Origin: Paenibacillus_AP thailandensis
GTDB lineage: Bacteria; Bacillota; Bacilli; Paenibacillales; Paenibacillaceae
Assembly (NCBI RefSeq): GCF_042685365.1
Contig: NZ_JBHUMY010000013.1
Span: forward strand, 62,001-126,000
Length of the DNA: 64,000 bases
Direction of reading: 5' to 3'
Below are positions 42,220-50,946 of this stretch, in pieces. Each line of letters starts with the position of its first letter. The stretch's first letter is position 1. The notes under the pieces are model-generated. The model did not search any database. It was not told where the DNA came from and worked only from the letters and a program-made list of their open reading frames with translations. The position numbers and the translations under genes are program-made.

Positions 42220-43101
42220 ATGTTACGCAAAAAAACCGCACAGGCCGTCCAGCAAATCGTCTTTACCGGACCGGCCATCGTGTTCTTTGTACTGATATTA
42301 GTCATTCCTTTTCTGCTGGGATTATATTACTCGTTTACGGATTGGAACGGCGTTACGGGCAAGGCGGGCTGGATCGGGCTCGACAACTACAAGCAAATTT
42401 TTGCCGGAGACGAGAAGTTTGCGAAAGCTTTCGGCTTTACGGTGAAATTTACGGTGCTTGGCGTCGTGCTGACGAACGTCATCGGCTTCGCCATCGCTTA
42501 TTTGCTTACGAAGCCGCTGAAATTGCGCAACGGCCTCCGCACGGTGTTCTTCATGCCGAACGTCATCGGCGGGCTGCTGCTCGGCTTTATCTGGCAGTTT
42601 ATATTCGTCAAGGGCTTCGCCGCGGTCGGACAAGCCACGGGAATCCCGTTCTTCAACCTGCCTTGGCTCGGCACGTCCAATACGGCGTTCTGGGCGATCA
42701 TCATCGTATTCGTCTGGCAGACGGCCGGCTATCTGATGGTCATCTATATTTCGTCGCTGACGAACGTGCCGGCGGATATTCTGGAAGCGGCCGAAATCGA
42801 CGGCGCATCGCGCGTGCAAGTGCTCCGCCATATTCTGATTCCGCTCGTTATGCCGGCGGTAACGGTCTGCCTGTTCCTGGCCATCTCGTGGTCGTTCAAA
42901 ATGTTCGACCTGAACCTGTCGCTGACGAAAGGCGGGCCGTTCGGCTCGACCGAGTCGGTCGCGCTCAACATTTACAACGAGGCGTTCCTGAACAACCGTT
43001 ACGGGCTGGGAACGGCGAAGGCGATCATCTTCTTCCTCGTCGTCGCGATCATTACGAGCCTGCAGGTGAAATTAACGAAGAGCAAGGAGGTCGAAGCTTA
43101 A
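42220..43101 (+). CDS. Sugar ABC transporter permease (MalF/UgpA type)
   Basis: 293 residues; ATG with GAAGGAGG. Six membrane segments and the EAA loop EAAEIDGASRVQVLRHILIP near 190-210. First gene of permease-permease-binding protein-GH31, divergent from the YesN/YesM genes. There is no ATPase gene nearby, so a shared MsmX-type ATPase is expected. Confidence 0.92.
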   Translation: MLRKKTAQAVQQIVFTGPAIVFFVLILVIPFLLGLYYSFTDWNGVTGKAGWIGLDNYKQIFAGDEKFAKAFGFTVKFTVLGVVLTNVIGFAIAYLLTKPLKLRNGLRTVFFMPNVIGGLLLGFIWQFIFVKGFAAVGQATGIPFFNLPWLGTSNTAFWAIIIVFVWQTAGYLMVIYISSLTNVPADILEAAEIDGASRVQVLRHILIPLVMPAVTVCLFLAISWSFKMFDLNLSLTKGGPFGSTESVALNIYNEAFLNNRYGLGTAKAIIFFLVVAIITSLQVKLTKSKEVEA

Positions 43102-43938
43102 ATGGTAGGCTCCAAAAAATATACCGCCGGCACGCTCGTGACGGAAATCGTCATGATTGCGCTCGGTCTCGTGTTCCTCATTCCGTTTTATTTCCTGTTC
43201 GCCAACTCGGTCAAATCGTTCGCCGAAATATTGACGAACGCGGCCAGCTTCCCGACGGCCTTCGTCTGGAGCAACTACTCCCGCGCTTGGGACATTACGA
43301 ACTTTCCGGCCGCTCTTCGCAACTCGCTTATCATTACGGTCGCGGCGAATCTCGTCATCGCGTTTGTCAGCGCGATGACCGCTTACCGGATGGTGCGGCA
43401 TAATACCCGTTTCAACCGGCTCATGTTCGGGTTGTTCGTGGCGGCGATGGTCATTCCGTTCCAATCGATCATGATTCCGCTCATGAAAGTGGCGAATACG
43501 TTCAACCTGCTCAACTCGATACCGGGCCTCGTGCTCACGTATTTGGGCTTCGGCCTGCCGCTGTCGGTGTTTCTGTTCCACGGCTTCGTCAAGTCGATTC
43601 CGCTGGAGATCGAAGAAGCGGCCCGCGTCGACGGGACGAACGCGTACGGCGTTTTCTTCCGGATCGTGCTCCCGCTCATGAAGCCGATGATCGTGACCGT
43701 TATTATTTTGAACACGCTGTGGATATGGAACGACTACTTGCTGCCTTCGCTTATGCTGCAGTCGGCGTCGCTGCGCACCATTCCGATCGCGACGTTCGCC
43801 TTCTTCGGCCAATTCACGAAGCAGTGGGATTTGGCGCTGCCGGCGCTTACGCTTGGCGTTCTGCCGATCATCGTCTTTTTCCTGGCGATGCAAAAATATA
43901 TCGTCGAAGGGATTACGCAAGGGGCGGTTAAAGGATAA
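43102..43938 (+). CDS. Sugar ABC transporter permease (MalG/UgpE type)
   Basis: 278 residues; ATG directly abuts the previous stop, and AAGGAGG lies inside the end of that gene. Six membrane segments, EAA loop EEAARVDGTNAYGVFFRIVLP, and the MalG-like C-terminus MQKYIVEGITQGAVKG. Second half of the permease dimer. Confidence 0.92.
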   Translation: MVGSKKYTAGTLVTEIVMIALGLVFLIPFYFLFANSVKSFAEILTNAASFPTAFVWSNYSRAWDITNFPAALRNSLIITVAANLVIAFVSAMTAYRMVRHNTRFNRLMFGLFVAAMVIPFQSIMIPLMKVANTFNLLNSIPGLVLTYLGFGLPLSVFLFHGFVKSIPLEIEEAARVDGTNAYGVFFRIVLPLMKPMIVTVIILNTLWIWNDYLLPSLMLQSASLRTIPIATFAFFGQFTKQWDLALPALTLGVLPIIVFFLAMQKYIVEGITQGAVKG

Positions 43939-44105
43939 TCGTTATAATAAACGATAGGGTTTCGGAACGATGTCAATTTCGTCTTCCTAATTGTTCAATA
44001 TACAACCTGCAATAACGAATGAAACCGCTCTATAATGTGAAAGAAAGCGATACCAACTGTAATCATACCGTTCACTTAAACGAAAAAAAAGGGGATGTTT
44101 GGCAA

Positions 44106-45401
44106 ATGAAAAAATCAGCATGGCTTTCTTTCCTGCTTCTTCTCGCTTTGACGGTCGTACTCGCCGGCTGCGGCGGCGGCAACGCGGGAGGCTCGCCGGA
44201 AGGCGGCGAATCCGCTTCGGGCGGCGAGACGAAAACGATTAAAATTTTCCAATTCAAAGTAGAAATCGCCGAAGCGCTCAACAAGCTGAAAGCGGAATAT
44301 GAAGCTTCCCATCCGGGCGTTAAGCTGGATATTCAGACGGTCGGCGGCGGTTCGGACTACGGCGCGGCGCTGCAAGCGAAATTCGCGGGCGGCGACGAGC
44401 CGGACATTTTCAACGTTGGCGGTCAATCCGATCTGGACAACTGGATCGGCAGCCTCGAGGATCTGTCGAACGAGCCTTGGGCTTCCGACGTCATCGACGT
44501 GGCGAAAGAGCCGCTTACCCGCGACGGCAAGCTGTACGGCCAGCCGATGAACATCGAAGGCTACGGTTTTATTTACAATAAGGATCTGTTCGCGAAAGCG
44601 GGCATTACGGAAGTGCCGAAGACGCTGTCCGAGCTCGAAGCGGCGGCGGAGAAGCTGAAAGCGGCCGGCATTACGCCGTTCGTCAACGGCTATCAGGAGC
44701 TGTGGGTGCTCGGCAACCATCTGCTGAACGTTCCGTTCGCCCACCAAGAGGACCCGGCGGCGTTCATTCAAGGCTTGAACGACGGCACCTCCAAGCTCGC
44801 CGGCAATCAGGCGTTCGAAGAGTGGGTGAAGCTGTTCGACCTGACGCTGAAATACGGCAACAACAACCCGCTGACCACGGACTACAATACGGAAATGGCG
44901 ATGTTCGCGAGCGGCGAAGCGGCGATTACGCAGCAGGGCAACTGGACGCAGCCGATGATCGACGGCATTAACCCGAATCTGAACCTCGGCATGATGCCGA
45001 TGCCGATCAACGACGATGCGGCTGCCAACGACAAAATTTACGTAGGCGTTCCGAACTACTGGGTTATTAACAAAAACTCGCCTGTCAAAGAAGAGGCGAA
45101 AGAGTTCTTGAACTGGCTGGCTACGACGAAGGAAGGCCAGCGCTACATCACGGAAGAATTCAAGTTTATCCCGGCTTTCAAGAGCGTAGACACGACAAGC
45201 GACGTGCTTGGCGACCTCGGCGCGGCGGTGCTGGAATACAGCCAAGCCGGCAAGTCGCTCAGCTGGAACTTCAACAGCTTCCCGAGCGGCGGCTTTAACG
45301 AGTTCGCGAGCCAGATGCAGGGCTATATCGCCGGAAATACCGACGCGGCGGGCATGTTCGAAGCCATCCAGCAGGCATGGGACAATCTGAAGGCGAAGTA
45401 A
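44106..45401 (+). CDS. Extracellular sugar-binding lipoprotein
   Basis: ATG 44106 has AAAAGGGGAT upstream; the frame's earlier ATG at 44019 lacks one. 431 residues, lipobox VVLAGC with Cys22. Solute-binding family 1 fold: QFKVEIAEALNKLKAEYEAS, AKFAGGDEPDIFNVGGQSDL, GYGFIYNKDLFAKAG, MAMFASGEAAITQQGNW. It delivers an oligosaccharide, probably an alpha-glucoside given the GH31 gene behind it, to the permeases. A 167-bp gap before it could hold a second promoter or a hairpin-free spacer. Confidence 0.92.
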   Translation: MKKSAWLSFLLLLALTVVLAGCGGGNAGGSPEGGESASGGETKTIKIFQFKVEIAEALNKLKAEYEASHPGVKLDIQTVGGGSDYGAALQAKFAGGDEPDIFNVGGQSDLDNWIGSLEDLSNEPWASDVIDVAKEPLTRDGKLYGQPMNIEGYGFIYNKDLFAKAGITEVPKTLSELEAAAEKLKAAGITPFVNGYQELWVLGNHLLNVPFAHQEDPAAFIQGLNDGTSKLAGNQAFEEWVKLFDLTLKYGNNNPLTTDYNTEMAMFASGEAAITQQGNWTQPMIDGINPNLNLGMMPMPINDDAAANDKIYVGVPNYWVINKNSPVKEEAKEFLNWLATTKEGQRYITEEFKFIPAFKSVDTTSDVLGDLGAAVLEYSQAGKSLSWNFNSFPSGGFNEFASQMQGYIAGNTDAAGMFEAIQQAWDNLKAK

Positions 45402-45489
45402 AGCGCCGGACTAACGTTTAAGCCGAGACGACTTGGTCGTCCTGGCGAAGACCGAGCCGTTTTCGGCGCGAAAACCAAGAATAGAAACA

Positions 45490-45517
45490 AGATGGCTGTC
45501 TTTCGGGACAGCCATCT
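45490..45517 (+). repeat. Perfect 11-bp hairpin between binding protein and GH31 genes
   Basis: AGATGGCTGTC pairs exactly with GACAGCCATCT over TTTCGG; no T-run. Such stems protect upstream mRNA and let the binding protein be made in excess of downstream products. Confidence 0.7.
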
Positions 45518-45535
45518 GCATGGAGGGAAAACCAT

Positions 45536-47989
45536 ATGGAAGGCAGCGAAGCGATACATCCCGATAAATCGGCGGAAAGCGGCGCGTTGGAGGCGCGGGT
45601 GACGACCGGCCCGTTCCGGAAGCTGGAGAAGGACGGAGAAGCCTATATCGTCAGAGGCGAGACGGGCTGCCTTGCTTTCCGCTTCTTGACCGACGATCTG
45701 TTCCGTATCGTCGCGTTCCGCGGAGAGGCTCCGGATTGGCGGACGACGCCGGCCGTCGAAGAACCGCAAGGCGGTCCCGGCGCGCTGACCGTAGAGGAAA
45801 CGGAGGACGCCGTACGGTTCGCGACCGGATCGGTAGCCGTTATCGTGGACAAAAGCGATCTGGCCGTAACCGTAACGAATCCGGAAGGCGGGCGGATCAT
45901 GCGCCAGGAGCCGGTGCAATGGAACGGCAAGGCGGGAGTCGGCGCGGCGTACGCGATGGCGGAGGAGACGCATTTTTACGGGCTGGGGGAAAAAACCGGC
46001 TTTCTCGACAAGCGCGGCGAGAAGTACACGAACTGGAATACCGACGTTTACGCGCCGCATGTGCCGGAGATCGAGGCGCTGTATCAATCGATTCCGTTCG
46101 TTATTCCGGCGGCCGGCGGAAACGGCTACGGCTTGTTTCTGGACAACCCGGGCCGTACGGATTTCGATATGCGGTCGGAAGCGGACCGTTTTACGATCGG
46201 CTGCTCCACGGGTTCGTTCAGCCTTTATTTCATAAACGGGCCGTCGCTGAAGCAGATTGTGTCGCGGTACACGGCGCTGACGGGAAGAATGGAGCTGCCG
46301 CCGAAATGGGCGCTCGGCTACCATCAATCCCGCTACAGCTACATGACGCAGCAGGAAGTGCTGGAGCTGGCCCGGACGTTCCGCGAGAAGCACATTCCGT
46401 GCGACGTTATTTATCTCGACATTCATTATATGGACGAATATCGGGTATTCACCTTCGATCCGGCGCGGTTCCCCGATCCGGAAGGAATGATGCGCGAGCT
46501 TCGCGAGCTTGGCGTCCGCATCGTGCCGATCGTCGACCCGGGCGTCAAGAAGGACGCGAAGTATCCGATTTACCAAGAAGGCGTGCGGGGCGACCATTTT
46601 TGCCGGAAGCTGGAGGGCGACATCTACTTCGGCGACGTATGGCCGGGCACGAGCGCTTTCCCGGATTTCACGGAGGAGCGCACGGCGAAATGGTGGGGCG
46701 AGAAGCACGAGTTCTATACGAAGCTCGGCATCTCCGGCATTTGGAACGACATGAACGAGCCGGCGCTGTTTAACGAGTCGAAAACGATGGACCTCGACGT
46801 CATCCACCGCAATAACGGGAATCCGCTGACGCATGAGGAGCTGCACAATCTGTACGGCATGCTGATGTCGAAGGCGACTTATGAAGGGCTGGCCGAGCGG
46901 CTGGGTGGGCAGCGCCCGTTTGTCCTGACGCGGGCCGGTTATGCGGGAATTCAGCGCTACGCCGCCGTCTGGACGGGCGACAACCGCAGCTTCTGGGAGC
47001 ATATGGCGCTTGCCGTCCCGATGGTGCTGAACATGGGCCTCTCCGGCATTCCGTTCGCCGGTCCGGACGTAGGCGGCTTCGCGCATCATACGTCGGGGCA
47101 GCTGCTGGCGCGCTGGACGCAGATGGGCGTATTTTTCCCGTATTTGCGCAACCATTCGGCCATTCAGACGGTTCGGCAGGAGCCGTGGTCGTTCGGCCCG
47201 GAGGTGGAAGCGATCGTCCGCGAATACGTCGGCATGCGCTACCGCTGGATGCCGCATCTGTACAACCTGTTCCGGGATGCGGCGGAAACCGGCTTGCCGG
47301 TCATGCGACCGCTGCTGCTGGAATATCCGGCCGACCCGAACGTGGCGAACTTGTCCGACCAGTTCCTGCTCGGCGAGGACGTATTGGTCGCGCCGGTATT
47401 CCGTCCGGACACGGACTATCGCGCCGTCTATTTGCCGGAAGGCGTCTGGATCGACTATTGGACGGGCGAAGCGCTTGAAGGCGGCCGGCATATTCTGGCC
47501 CATGCGCCGCTGGAGAAGCTGCCGCTGTATATCCGCAAGGGCGCGGTGATCGCCGAAGGGCCGCTTAAGCAGCATGCGGACGATCCGGTTCGGGAGTACG
47601 CCGAATTCAACGTGTACGGCGCTTCCGCCGCAGCCGATTTCCGTGCGGATTATGCGTTGTACGAGGACGACGGCACGAGCTTCGCTTATCGGGAAGGCGA
47701 GTTCGACGTGCTGCGGGCGAACGCGGCGGGAACCGGCGCAGGCTTGACGCTGTCCTGGTCGTACGAGAATGGGTGCCGGATCGCGGCGAACCGCAAGACG
47801 GTCCGGTTCCGGCTGCGCTACCCGGACTTCGCGCTTGGAGGCGCGGCAGTGGAAGGGCTTGCCGCGATTACGCCGGAGCAGCTGGCGTCGGGTGCAATCG
47901 GCTATATAGTCGATACGGCCTGCGGCGAGCTGATCGTTCAGGCAGCGGATGCGCCGCAAGGCGGCCGGCTGGCGGTACGGATCGGGTAA
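45536..47989 (+). CDS. Family 31 alpha-glucosidase
   Basis: 817 residues; ATG with GGAGGG. N-terminal beta-sandwich to ~250, (beta/alpha)8 barrel with nucleophile Asp405 in GIWNDMNEP and acid/base Asp482 in WTGDNRSFWEHM, plus SGIPFAGPDVGGF, and C-terminal beta domains with LYEDDGTSFAYREGEF. No signal peptide, so it acts on sugars imported by the preceding ABC transporter. The motifs fit alpha-glucosidase better than alpha-xylosidase. Confidence 0.92.
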   Translation: MEGSEAIHPDKSAESGALEARVTTGPFRKLEKDGEAYIVRGETGCLAFRFLTDDLFRIVAFRGEAPDWRTTPAVEEPQGGPGALTVEETEDAVRFATGSVAVIVDKSDLAVTVTNPEGGRIMRQEPVQWNGKAGVGAAYAMAEETHFYGLGEKTGFLDKRGEKYTNWNTDVYAPHVPEIEALYQSIPFVIPAAGGNGYGLFLDNPGRTDFDMRSEADRFTIGCSTGSFSLYFINGPSLKQIVSRYTALTGRMELPPKWALGYHQSRYSYMTQQEVLELARTFREKHIPCDVIYLDIHYMDEYRVFTFDPARFPDPEGMMRELRELGVRIVPIVDPGVKKDAKYPIYQEGVRGDHFCRKLEGDIYFGDVWPGTSAFPDFTEERTAKWWGEKHEFYTKLGISGIWNDMNEPALFNESKTMDLDVIHRNNGNPLTHEELHNLYGMLMSKATYEGLAERLGGQRPFVLTRAGYAGIQRYAAVWTGDNRSFWEHMALAVPMVLNMGLSGIPFAGPDVGGFAHHTSGQLLARWTQMGVFFPYLRNHSAIQTVRQEPWSFGPEVEAIVREYVGMRYRWMPHLYNLFRDAAETGLPVMRPLLLEYPADPNVANLSDQFLLGEDVLVAPVFRPDTDYRAVYLPEGVWIDYWTGEALEGGRHILAHAPLEKLPLYIRKGAVIAEGPLKQHADDPVREYAEFNVYGASAAADFRADYALYEDDGTSFAYREGEFDVLRANAAGTGAGLTLSWSYENGCRIAANRKTVRFRLRYPDFALGGAAVEGLAAITPEQLASGAIGYIVDTACGELIVQAADAPQGGRLAVRIG

Positions 47990-48003
47990 TATTAGAAAAT
48001 AAA

Positions 48004-48047
48004 AAAACGGCTTTGATCGCTTGCTTTATGGCGACCAAAGCCGTTTT
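48004..48047 (+). terminator. Rho-independent terminator
   Basis: AAAACGGCTTTG.TCGC pairs with GCGA.CAAAGCCGTTTT; ends the GH31 operon. Confidence 0.85.
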
Positions 48048-48105
48048 AGTTGTTATTAGAGGGCTTATTTAAAACGGACTCTTCGACAAGTCATTAGTCC
48101 GTTCA

Positions 48106-48273
48106 TTAGGCCAGAATGGCTCGCACGTATGTAACGACTTGCTGATAGAACACGGATGTTGGGTCAATGCGACCAACAACTACTGCATCTCTCCCATTCA
48201 AGTCAATCGGGCGCATATGGTTCGGAAGGGCAAATCCCAAAGAGTTCCTTCCATTCTGGTTTCCCTGCCAAAG
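48106..48273 (-). pseudogene. Possible gene remnant downstream of the aldo/keto reductase
   Basis: One minus-strand frame reads for 55 codons with protein-like composition (NSLGFALPNHMRPIDLNGRD, then AVVVGRIDPTSVFYQQVVTY before the stop at 48108-48106) but is cut by stops upstream and lacks a start. I do not recognise the family. It lies in the lower-GC patch that continues to 50.1 kb. Confidence 0.3.
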
Positions 48274-48297
48274 CTACTTATCTTTATAAAGGAGACA

Positions 48298-49278
48298 TTA
48301 CCAAGCATAGGCTTCGGGCGCTTCGCCTCCTGGCCCCGGAAAGATGCTGTTTAACTCTTTCATGACCTCTTCGCTTAGTTGTATTTCAACCGCCCGCAAG
48401 GTATCCCTCAACTGTTCAACGGTTCGCGGTCCGATAATCGGAGCCGTTACGGCAGGATTGGCTAGCGTCCAAGCCAATGCGACGTTGGCTTCCGACTCTC
48501 CGAGCTTACGGCACAATTCGGAGAATCTTTCGAGTTTTGCGCGATATTTTTCTATCCGCTCCTTAAGAGCAGAGGTTCTAATCCCTTTCTCGGAAGATAG
48601 CGCTCGGCCACCGAGCAATCCTCCGGCCAGCGGACTCCAAGGAATGATACCCAGCCCCAAGTCTTGGGCAGCGGGCAACACTTCCAGTTCAGGCAGTCGC
48701 TCAAGCAAGTTGTATTTATGTTGTTCACTAATGAGTCCCATAAAATGACGTTCTTTAGCAGCAGCCTGAGCCTTGACCAGATGCCACCCTGCAAAGTTGC
48801 TGGATCCGATATAATCGACTTTGCCGGCTCGAACGAGGCCTTCAAATGCTTCCCAAACTTCCTCCCAAGTCGTTCGCCGGTCGATGTGGTGCATCTGATA
48901 CAACTCTATATGGTCGGTCTGCAATCGACGCAGGGAACCTTCCAAGTGGCGTCTGATTTTGTAAAGCGACAACCCCCGTACGTCGTTAGGACCGTCCAGT
49001 GGATTGGCAATGGGCTCATACACTTTTGTGGCTAGCACAATTTTTTCCCGACGCTGCCCGCCTTGCGCGAACCACCGGCCGATAATCGTTTCTGTCCGTC
49101 CCGCATTTTCTCCCCAGCCGTAAACGTTCGCCGTATCAAAAAAGTTTAGGCCTGCATCAAGCGCTTCATCCATGATACGAAACGCCGTCCGCTCGTCTGT
49201 ATCAACACCAAAATTCATCGTACCTAGACATAGTCGACTGATGCGAAGTCCCGACCTTCCCAAATAAGTGTACTCCAT
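48298..49278 (-). CDS. Aldo/keto reductase
   Basis: 326 residues; start ATG 49278 with GGAGGAT upstream. NADPH-dependent AKR barrel with catalytic tetrad Asp48, Tyr53 (FFDTANVYG), Lys85 (LATKVYE) and His130 (YQMHHID), and cofactor loop APIIGPRTVEQL. Related to Gram-positive YhdN/IolS-like reductases of unknown substrate. GC content is lower than in the genes to the left. Divergent from sigZ with 151 bp between. Confidence 0.9.
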   Translation of the reverse strand: MEYTYLGRSGLRISRLCLGTMNFGVDTDERTAFRIMDEALDAGLNFFDTANVYGWGENAGRTETIIGRWFAQGGQRREKIVLATKVYEPIANPLDGPNDVRGLSLYKIRRHLEGSLRRLQTDHIELYQMHHIDRRTTWEEVWEAFEGLVRAGKVDYIGSSNFAGWHLVKAQAAAKERHFMGLISEQHKYNLLERLPELEVLPAAQDLGLGIIPWSPLAGGLLGGRALSSEKGIRTSALKERIEKYRAKLERFSELCRKLGESEANVALAWTLANPAVTAPIIGPRTVEQLRDTLRAVEIQLSEEVMKELNSIFPGPGGEAPEAYAW

Positions 49279-49429
49279 TTTCCATCCTCCAGTTCTTTAG
49301 ATTTTCAATTAGCGCCTTGAACATGACCGCCCTCGCCCCGGCTACCATCCTCCTTTCGGTTGAGTTACAATTTATAAGACGAATTATTGCAAACGCGGAC
49401 GCAATAAATTTGCAAAAGGAGTGGATCGG

Positions 49430-49987
49430 ATGACAAGGGCGGATGACCGTTTGAGTGATCTGTATGAAACCGTCCGATATTATGTTGCACGGCGCGTGAG
49501 TTGCGCGGCTGCCATTGAAGATATCGTACAAACCACGTTCCTTAAAGCTTATGGCAATTTAGACAAATTGACGGATGCAAGCAAGCTGTTACCGTGGCTG
49601 CTCCGCATCGCCCGAAATTGTACGGTCGACTACTATAGGACGCGGGTCTCTACCATGTACTCGCTAGATGAAATGGAGAGGCCGTCATTGTCTCAGGTGG
49701 AGACGGAGGCTGATTTAAACACTGGTCAACTTGAAGTCTATGCTTGCATGCGCGAGGCGATTCAACAATTACCTCATTCTGATCGAGAAGCGCTAACTCT
49801 TCAGTTGAACGGCTTGTCGGTAACTCAAATCAGTGAACGGTTAGGTCTCACGAAATCGGGCGCTAAGTCGCGAATCCAACGGGCAAGGGGACGTTTAAAG
49901 CGAAAAATGACAGGATGCTGTCATATTGAAACCGACCGTTATGGCAATATTATTGATTTTGTCGTAAAAAAGAGATCGATAAATTAA
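49430..49987 (+). CDS. sigZ: ECF sigma factor, SigZ type
   Basis: ATG 49430 has AAGGAG 9 nt upstream (a GTG three codons earlier is weaker); 185 residues. Region 2 (AAIEDIVQTTFLKAYGNLDKL; PWLLRIARNCTVDYYRT) and region 4 (LNGLSVTQISERLGLTKSGA; KSRIQRARGRLKRK). The C-terminal TGCCHIETDRYGNIIDF is typical of SigZ. No anti-sigma gene is adjacent, as for B. subtilis sigZ. Low GC compared with neighbours. It may control the divergent reductase, which is inference. Confidence 0.85.
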   Translation: MTRADDRLSDLYETVRYYVARRVSCAAAIEDIVQTTFLKAYGNLDKLTDASKLLPWLLRIARNCTVDYYRTRVSTMYSLDEMERPSLSQVETEADLNTGQLEVYACMREAIQQLPHSDREALTLQLNGLSVTQISERLGLTKSGAKSRIQRARGRLKRKMTGCCHIETDRYGNIIDFVVKKRSIN

Positions 49988-50027
49988 CGAACGAATGCAA
50001 TTGAACGGCAACGAAATAAGTTTATTC

Positions 50028-50092
50028 AAAAACACCTTCAAAAGAATCCGTCCGCATCTTAAGCTGCGGAGGACAATTTTGGAGGTGTTTTT
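50028..50092 (+). terminator. Terminator after sigZ
   Basis: AAAAACACCTtCaAAA... pairs with ...TTTTGgAGGTGTTTTT around an inner TCCGCA/TGCGGA stem. The next 160 nt to the response regulator carry no clear feature. Confidence 0.8.
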
Positions 50093-50253
50093 GCGTTGCC
50101 GGCAATAGTTAGCTACCCCCCGGAAACCAAAATGAAAGCGCCTTATGCCATACGTCTTATTTCCGATTGAAACAATTTCGATACATGTATGGTTTAAACT
50201 GAATAGGGAAAGGCAATACCGCTTCTGAAGCGAGGTTAAGCGGAGGGGAACAG

Positions 50254-50946
50254 ATGGAACGCAGATTGCTGGTCGTAGACGACGAGGCGAGCATCGTAAA
50301 CGCGATCGCATACGCTTTTCGAAGGGAAGGGTACCGGGTCGAAACGGCATTCGACGGTGAAGAGGCGCTGGCGAAAGCGGCGGATTTCCGGCCGCATGTC
50401 ATCGTCCTGGACGTCATGATGCCGAAGCTGAACGGCTACGACGTTTGCCGGCGGCTCGAGAACCGCAAAGGCGTCGGCATTATTTTGCTGACGGTCAAAA
50501 ACGATATCGTGGACAAGGTGCTGGGCCTCGAGCTCGGCGCGGATGATTATATGACCAAACCGTTCGACCTGCGCGAGCTGACGGCGCGGGTGAAGGCGCT
50601 TATGCGCCGGGTGGAGAAGCTGGCCGAAGCGGCGGAGCCGGCGGACGTGATCGCGCTCGGCGACGTGCGCATCGGCGTCAAGCAGCGCTCGCTGCATGTC
50701 CGCGGCGAAGCCGTCGAGCTGACGCCGAAGGAATTCGACCTTGCCGCCCTCCTGCTCGGCCATCCGGACCGGGTTTATACGCGGGAGGAGCTGCTGGAGC
50801 TCGTATGGGGAATGGAGTACGCCGGGGGGACGCGAACCGTCGACATTCACATTCAGCGGCTGCGGAAAAAGCTCGGCGACACCCGGCAGGAGCTGCTACA
50901 GACGGTGTACGGCGTCGGGTACAAAGCTTCGGGTGAGCGGCCATGA
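50254..50946 (+). CDS. OmpR-family response regulator
   Basis: 230 residues; ATG with GGAGGGGA. Receiver with Asp9-Asp10, phosphoacceptor Asp53 (VLDVMMPKLNG) and DDYMTKPFDLREL; OmpR winged helix with ELTPKEFDLAALLLG and YGVGYKASG. Overlaps the kinase gene by 4 bp. The lipoprotein gene at 52551 lies downstream and may be its target. Confidence 0.92.
   Translation: MERRLLVVDDEASIVNAIAYAFRREGYRVETAFDGEEALAKAADFRPHVIVLDVMMPKLNGYDVCRRLENRKGVGIILLTVKNDIVDKVLGLELGADDYMTKPFDLRELTARVKALMRRVEKLAEAAEPADVIALGDVRIGVKQRSLHVRGEAVELTPKEFDLAALLLGHPDRVYTREELLELVWGMEYAGGTRTVDIHIQRLRKKLGDTRQELLQTVYGVGYKASGERP

Noticed and set aside
48139..48365. Plus-strand frames of about 70 codons before the aldo/keto reductase
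   Set aside because: No start signals or known motifs; the minus-strand remnant explains the sequence better.
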